From an uncultured Clostridia bacterium (GTDB lineage Bacteria; Bacillota_A; Clostridia; Christensenellales; UBA1242), in assembly GCA_947629895.1 (NCBI GenBank), contig CANRFP010000004.1, positions 1-31,957 on the forward strand: a stretch of 31,957 nucleotides of DNA. Reading direction: 5' to 3'. The first letter of the stretch is position 1; each line of letters begins with the position of its first letter. Positions 28,605-31,957 of this stretch are shown here, one piece after another. The translations under genes were made by a program, and so were the position numbers. The notes under the pieces are model-generated. The model made no database searches. It worked only from the letters and a program-made list of their open reading frames with translations, and had not been told where the DNA came from.

Positions 28605-29522
28605 CTATTTTGCAAAAAATTTCTCAACTTGACTGAAATAAAATTTAATAACTTCCCAAAGGCGATTGGCAAAATTATAATTTCTAACAATAACATCTCC
28701 TCTTCCCACAATTTTGGATGCATCTTCAAAATCGGCAGCCATCATGCTGTCATCGCTGTTTATGCGGTTGTCCCCCAAATAGAAAAATTTGCCTTTTGGA
28801 ACTTCCACAAAAACAAGCCCATCCTCCGCAATGAAAATGTCTTCACGAGAAAATGTTCCTGCACCAATCTTTTCAAGGTCACCGTTATTTAACTTCAAAT
28901 AATTCTTAACAAAATTTTTCGTGTAGGAATAATCTCCAATTTTAATAAAGTCAAGTCCGTTATTGTTTATTGCTTTTAAATGGCTTGACCAAAGGTCGCT
29001 TTTTGCATCAATCTCTTTTCCAACCTCTCTTCCGCTTATGCGATAACCATTTTGAGAGCCGTCTTCAAGCAGCATTGCGCCCTCATAAGTTGTTGGGTCT
29101 TCTTTATTGGGTATTCTATAAAAATGCACAACTCCCGTGTTGTCAAACGCAATTGTCATCAAATCGCCCTCGCCCGCCATGTATCTTTTAACCACGTTCC
29201 TCTCTTCTTGAATAACAATAATGTCAAACGCTTTTGGCTTTGTGCTTTTGTCAATATACACGGCATCAAAACACTTGTCTTGCGTGCCTGATGCGGTCTC
29301 GTCACCAATTTGAACATTGAAAGTTGGCATCATGGAAGGACCGTGAACTTCATAAAAACCATGCGTGGTTACAAAAACGGTATACCACGTGAAAAATATT
29401 GCAAAGAAAATCAAAAGGATGTAAAGGGTGATGTGAAATGTAAGATACAAGGCAAGGCTTTTTCCTTCCCTCTTTTTCTTTTTTTCATTTAGTTGAATAA
29501 AATCACCACTAAATTTGCTCAT
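28605..29522 (-). CDS. lepB: Signal peptidase I
   Basis: The start is ATG 29522 (MSKFSGDF) after AAGGAGAG. The 305-aa enzyme has a charged cytoplasmic N-terminus, one membrane helix (about 24-50), the catalytic Ser motif GPSMMP with S63, the Lys motif VVKRYMA with K112 and the C-terminal FYLGDNRINSDDSM box. It removes signal peptides at the outer membrane face. It is longer than common Gram-positive forms (about 180 aa) owing to an insert of roughly 110 residues between the Lys and GDNR boxes. It overlaps queH by 14 bp. Confidence 0.92.
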   Translation of the reverse strand: MSKFSGDFIQLNEKKKKREGKSLALYLTFHITLYILLIFFAIFFTWYTVFVTTHGFYEVHGPSMMPTFNVQIGDETASGTQDKCFDAVYIDKSTKPKAFDIIVIQEERNVVKRYMAGEGDLMTIAFDNTGVVHFYRIPNKEDPTTYEGAMLLEDGSQNGYRISGREVGKEIDAKSDLWSSHLKAINNNGLDFIKIGDYSYTKNFVKNYLKLNNGDLEKIGAGTFSREDIFIAEDGLVFVEVPKGKFFYLGDNRINSDDSMMAADFEDASKIVGRGDVIVRNYNFANRLWEVIKFYFSQVEKFFAK

Positions 29523-30057
29523 CTTCTCTCCTTGCAAAATGACAACCACAATAGTTTTGCCTATACAGTTCCAACTCCTTTGAAAGTTGTATGCTTCTCA
29601 AATATCCATCTTTTTTCTTGAAATTTTCGCTTAAAAAGTCAATTTTTTTGATATTTTTGATGTTTTCGCCAATTTGATTGATTAAAATTGTGTTTTTGTG
29701 TGGGCTGACTGACAATGTTGTTGCAAACAAATCAAAACCATTTTCCTTTGCATATTCCGCAGTTTTGTTAAGGCGAAATTCAAAGCACTTACTGCATCTT
29801 GCCCCGCCCTCTCTTTCTTCTTCCAAGCCTTTCACAAACAAAAGCCAAGCATCATTTTCATATTCCCCTTCAACAAAAGGTATTCCAAAATGCTTGCAAA
29901 CTTTTTGTTCTTCTGCCTTCCTTTTTTCATATTCCTCTCTTGGCTCAATGTTTGGATTGTAATAAAAAAGCGTGAGGTCATATTCATCTTTCAACCTCTC
30001 AATCACCACAGTTGAACAAGGTCCGCAGCACGAATGCAACAACAGTTTCTTTTTCAC
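29509..30057 (-). CDS. queH: Epoxyqueuosine reductase QueH, leaderless GTG start
   Basis: The 182-aa protein has the QueH (DUF208) Cys pattern: C10, C11 and C14 in HSCCGPC, C88 and C91 in RCSKC, and C170/C172 in YCGC, together with YYNPNIEP and TTLSVSPHKN. It reduces epoxyqueuosine to queuosine in tRNA, using an iron-sulfur and a second metal site. The start is GTG at 30057. There is no ribosome site; TTGACA-17 bp-TAAAAT ends exactly 6 nt before GTG, so it should be leaderless. It overlaps the lepB start, so lepB is translated from the same mRNA. Confidence 0.93.
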   Translation of the reverse strand: MKKKLLLHSCCGPCSTVVIERLKDEYDLTLFYYNPNIEPREEYEKRKAEEQKVCKHFGIPFVEGEYENDAWLLFVKGLEEEREGGARCSKCFEFRLNKTAEYAKENGFDLFATTLSVSPHKNTILINQIGENIKNIKKIDFLSENFKKKDGYLRSIQLSKELELYRQNYCGCHFARREDEQI

Positions 30058-30063
30058 ATCCCA

Positions 30064-30092
30064 ATTTTACTTAAAACATTTTGTTTTGTCAA
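30064..30092 (-). promoter_or_regulatory. Leaderless promoter of queH
   Basis: TTGACA (30092-30087) and TAAAAT (30069-30064) are 17 bp apart, and six bases separate the -10 from the GTG start codon. Confidence 0.75.
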
Positions 30093-30097
30093 TCTAT

Positions 30098-30433
30098 TCA
30101 CGACAAAATTTTCACAGCATAAAGCATAACCTCATTTATTTGCGGATTTTTAAGCCGATAGGTTAAAATTTTGCCTTCCCTTTTAAACTCCACCATGTTT
30201 TGGTCTTTGAGTGTTCGAAGTTGATGCGAAATTGTTGTTTGATTTATCCCAAGAATTTTTGAGAGGTCGTTCACGCACAAATCTTTTATTGAAAGTGCCG
30301 ACAAAATTTTTATTCTGGTTTGGTCAGAATAGTTTTGAAAATACGCCGCAAGCCTGTTTACGCTTTCGTCATCCGGGATTAAATCCTGCACTTCAAACTT
30401 GCAACTTTGGGAAATTTTTAACAATTTATTCAT
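30098..30433 (-). CDS. ArsR-family regulator
   Basis: The 111-aa protein starts at ATG 30433 after GTGAGG. It has the ArsR/SmtB winged helix: YSDQTRIKILSALS, the DLCVNDLSKILGINQTTISHQLRTLKDQ helix-turn-helix and the wing VEFKREGKILTYRL. The DLCVNDL segment sits where metal sensors have ELCVCDL, so one of the two Cys ligands is Asn; C11 near the N-terminus could still contribute. Sensor of metal or other signal is open. It lies 40 bp upstream of queH and is divergent from the small peptide gene at 30593. Confidence 0.85.
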   Translation of the reverse strand: MNKLLKISQSCKFEVQDLIPDDESVNRLAAYFQNYSDQTRIKILSALSIKDLCVNDLSKILGINQTTISHQLRTLKDQNMVEFKREGKILTYRLKNPQINEVMLYAVKILS

Positions 30434-30592
30434 AAAATCCTCACTTTTTGCACCCTTTTTAATTTGTTATCATATGTAAAATTGTAACTTCTCTACAACA
30501 ACTATTTTGACTTACAAAAGAAAAAAAGTCAAAGGGTTGAGAGCCCTATAATTGACTAAAAATGTTATATTTTGTCAAAAGGGGGATTTTTT

Positions 30593-30769
30593 ATGTCAAA
30601 CGAATTTTTGTGGGTGTTTTTGCTTTCTGTTTTAAGCAGCAACAATGACACAAATCTTGCAACCAACACAAACATATTGCTGTTGCTTTTGCTTGGGCTT
30701 GCGAACAACAACAATAACAACAACTTCCCAAGCACACAAGGTTGCGGCTGTTTTAGAAACTTCACATAA
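30593..30769 (+). CDS. Small hydrophobic Asn-rich peptide, 58 aa
   Basis: The frame starts at ATG 30593 after AAAAGGGGG and ends just before a terminator. The peptide has two hydrophobic stretches (FLWVFLLSVL at 5-14, ILLLLLLGLA at 28-37), a run of seven Asn at 38-44 and a C-terminal GCGCF Cys motif. It resembles neither common holin-like toxins nor YjcZ-type sporulation peptides closely. Possible roles include a membrane or spore-envelope peptide. TATAAT at 30547-30552 could be its -10. The ribosome site and terminator support a real gene. Confidence 0.65.
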   Translation: MSNEFLWVFLLSVLSSNNDTNLATNTNILLLLLLGLANNNNNNNFPSTQGCGCFRNFT

Positions 30770-30791
30770 TAAAAGCAACAAAATTACAATG

Positions 30792-30816
30792 AAAAAAAGG
30801 CAAATCGCCTTTTTTT
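30792..30816. terminator. Bidirectional terminator
   Basis: AAAAAAAGGC (30792-30801) pairs with GCCTTTTTTT (30807-30816) around a 5-nt loop and serves both the small peptide gene and the opposing gene ending at 30818. Confidence 0.9.
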
Positions 30817-30817
30817 G

Positions 30818-31378
30818 TTATAATTGAAATTTATTGTTGTGATATTGCACATTATCTTTTGCCAGCTCCATAACAGAATCCATCATAAATGAACTGTTTT
30901 GCTCAATGCCGCTTAAAAGTGTAACTGAAAGAAAATTGTTTATAAATGAACGAGAATTTTCGATCATCCTTTGATAGTGATTAAATTTTGCTGGAGTCAG
31001 TTCAACTTCTTTTACTTTTAACCTTGCACCGCAAACCATTTCCATATCAAATTCATCTCTTTCGTCAAAACCTGGCTCTGCAACTTCTCCACAATAGCCG
31101 TCACGACTGTCTTTCACAAGAGTGTAATCGCTTGGGAAGACATCTCTCCCAATGGCCGCTTTCAAAAAAGAAATGCCTTTGCTTGGCTCATAATGCCCAG
31201 CAAAATAATGATTGAACTCAAGATTTTTAAGTCCTGCCACATCATCTTTAATAAGGCCATAGCAATGTCCATCGTCCTCGCAGAACATTATTCCAGTCCA
31301 AATTCCCATTTCTTTGTCGTTAATTGAAAATCCATCATGCGTGTGCCAAACACATTCAAGTTCATAAGTTTTTGTCAT
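30818..31378 (-). CDS. Hypothetical protein, 186 aa
   Basis: The start is ATG 31378 (MTKTYELEC) after TGGAGGCG; a longer reading from 31429 has no ribosome site. The protein is acidic and soluble, with an aromatic/His-rich N-terminal part (ECVWHTHDGFSINDKEMGIW, EFNHYFAGHYEP) and a helical C-terminus (NHYQRMIENSRSFINNFL). No signal peptide, membrane segment or clear enzyme motif is present. I do not recognise the family. It stands alone between prfA and a shared terminator. Confidence 0.75.
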   Translation of the reverse strand: MTKTYELECVWHTHDGFSINDKEMGIWTGIMFCEDDGHCYGLIKDDVAGLKNLEFNHYFAGHYEPSKGISFLKAAIGRDVFPSDYTLVKDSRDGYCGEVAEPGFDERDEFDMEMVCGARLKVKEVELTPAKFNHYQRMIENSRSFINNFLSVTLLSGIEQNSSFMMDSVMELAKDNVQYHNNKFQL

Positions 31379-31491
31379 GTTCGCCTCCAAACCTTGCCCA
31401 ATTATAACCTTAAAACATCTTTTTGTCAATATGAAATTTTGCTTAAATTTTCAAAATAAAAGAAAAAATTATTAAAATTAGCAAAAAAAAT

Positions 31492-31514
31492 AAAAAAACA
31501 CACAAATTTGTGTG
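31492..31514 (-). terminator. Terminator of prfA
   Basis: The 16-nt perfect palindrome CACACAAATTTGTGTG (31499-31514) is followed on the - strand by a run of seven T. Confidence 0.8.
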
Positions 31515-31518
31515 CTCT

Positions 31519-31957
31519 TTAGGCTTGTTGCAACAGTTCTGTGCGTTCTTTTAGGATGTTTGCATCAATAAATTCATCAATGTTTCCGTTCAAAACTCCG
31601 TTTAAGTCATAGGAAGTGAGGTTCACGCGGTGGTCTGTCACCCTGCCCTGAGGATAGTTGTAAGTGCGAATGCGTTCGTTTCGATTTCCTCGCCCAACTT
31701 GGCTTTTTCTGTTCGCATCATATTCGCTCATCTTCTGCTCTTGATAATAGTCATATAGTTTGGAACGCAAAATGTTGAAAGCCTTCTCTTTGTTTTTAAG
31801 TTGCGATCTCTCATCTTGGCAAGTAACAACAAGGTTAAGAGGAAGATAAGTGATGCGAATTGCGGTTTCAACTTTATTTACATTTTGCCCGCCAGCACTT
31901 CCTCCGGTATCTCTTCCCCCGCTGCCAGATCGACCACATGGACTTCTCCGCTGTCCA
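31519..31957 (-). CDS. prfA: Peptide chain release factor 1, 3' part only
   Basis: About 145 codons are visible up to the right edge. The reading holds the catalytic GGQ (AGGQNVNKVETAIRITYLP), CQDERSQLKNKEKA, and the RF1-type NYPQGRVTDHRVNLT segment, ending LLQQA. RF1 releases peptides at UAA and UAG. The N-terminal two-thirds lies outside. Residues just before AGGQ (SGSGGRDTGGS) do not match the expected R-S-S-G pattern, and the last 70 bases or so are GC-rich, so the edge sequence may not belong to this gene. Confidence 0.9.
   Translation of the reverse strand, partial: GQRRSPCGRSGSGGRDTGGSAGGQNVNKVETAIRITYLPLNLVVTCQDERSQLKNKEKAFNILRSKLYDYYQEQKMSEYDANRKSQVGRGNRNERIRTYNYPQGRVTDHRVNLTSYDLNGVLNGNIDEFIDANILKERTELLQQA

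Overview
The window reads as one stretch of a low-GC, endospore-forming Firmicutes chromosome of Clostridia type, carrying an integrated temperate phage or phage-like element at its left end. Evidence for the host is a Spo0A homologue, SpoVG, Veg, SpoIIR, the spore coat/cortex factor SipL, the germination pair SleB-YpeB, and pyruvate phosphate dikinase, all with strong AGGAG ribosome sites and AT-rich spacers. I cannot name the species.

Region 1 (1-5435) is the mobile element. A tyrosine recombinase (4091-5269) sits next to a tRNA-Val gene whose 3' half is the likely attachment site. A divergent switch (Cro-like 2222-2398, self-cleaving CI/LexA-like repressor 2535-3161) controls a leftward early operon (small proteins, an excisionase-like HTH protein, a DUF6291-like replication protein) and a rightward lysogenic operon of repressor plus a DUF3800 protein. 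Two short transcripts with recognisable promoters and intrinsic terminators lie here: one on the + strand at about 1775-1840 and one on the - strand at about 3948-4011. The second is a three-hairpin RNA that ends at the stop codon of the DUF3800 gene; protein plus RNA is my best candidate for a little-described system. A perfect 9-bp tandem array (1472-1579) and a long pyrimidine tract sit upstream of the replication-protein gene.

Region 2 (5502-19788) holds a secreted repeat protein, a Spo0A whose receiver domain has lost its phosphoacceptor aspartate (Glu in its place) but whose DNA-binding domain is intact and which has two 0A-box-like sites upstream, rplM-rpsI, a peptidoglycan operon (murC, alpha/beta hydrolase, a membrane-anchored MurF-like ligase), spoVG, and a sporulation/germination block sipL-spoIIR-sleB-ypeB.

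Region 3 (19900-31957) holds veg, ppdK, engB, a GtrA-like protein, a PlsC-like acyltransferase, glmM, a MarR regulator, a metallo-hydrolase, a tRNA-Glu beside a GC-rich hairpin patch and a gene fragment, HU, signal peptidase I, queH, an ArsR regulator, a small Asn-rich hydrophobic peptide, an unknown protein, and the 3' part of prfA running off the right edge. At least three genes here (engB, the hydrolase at 27697, queH) have a good promoter -10 box exactly 6 nt before the start codon and no Shine-Dalgarno site, so they look leaderless. The last 70 bases or so are much richer in GC and do not read well as prfA, which hints at a contig-end chimera.
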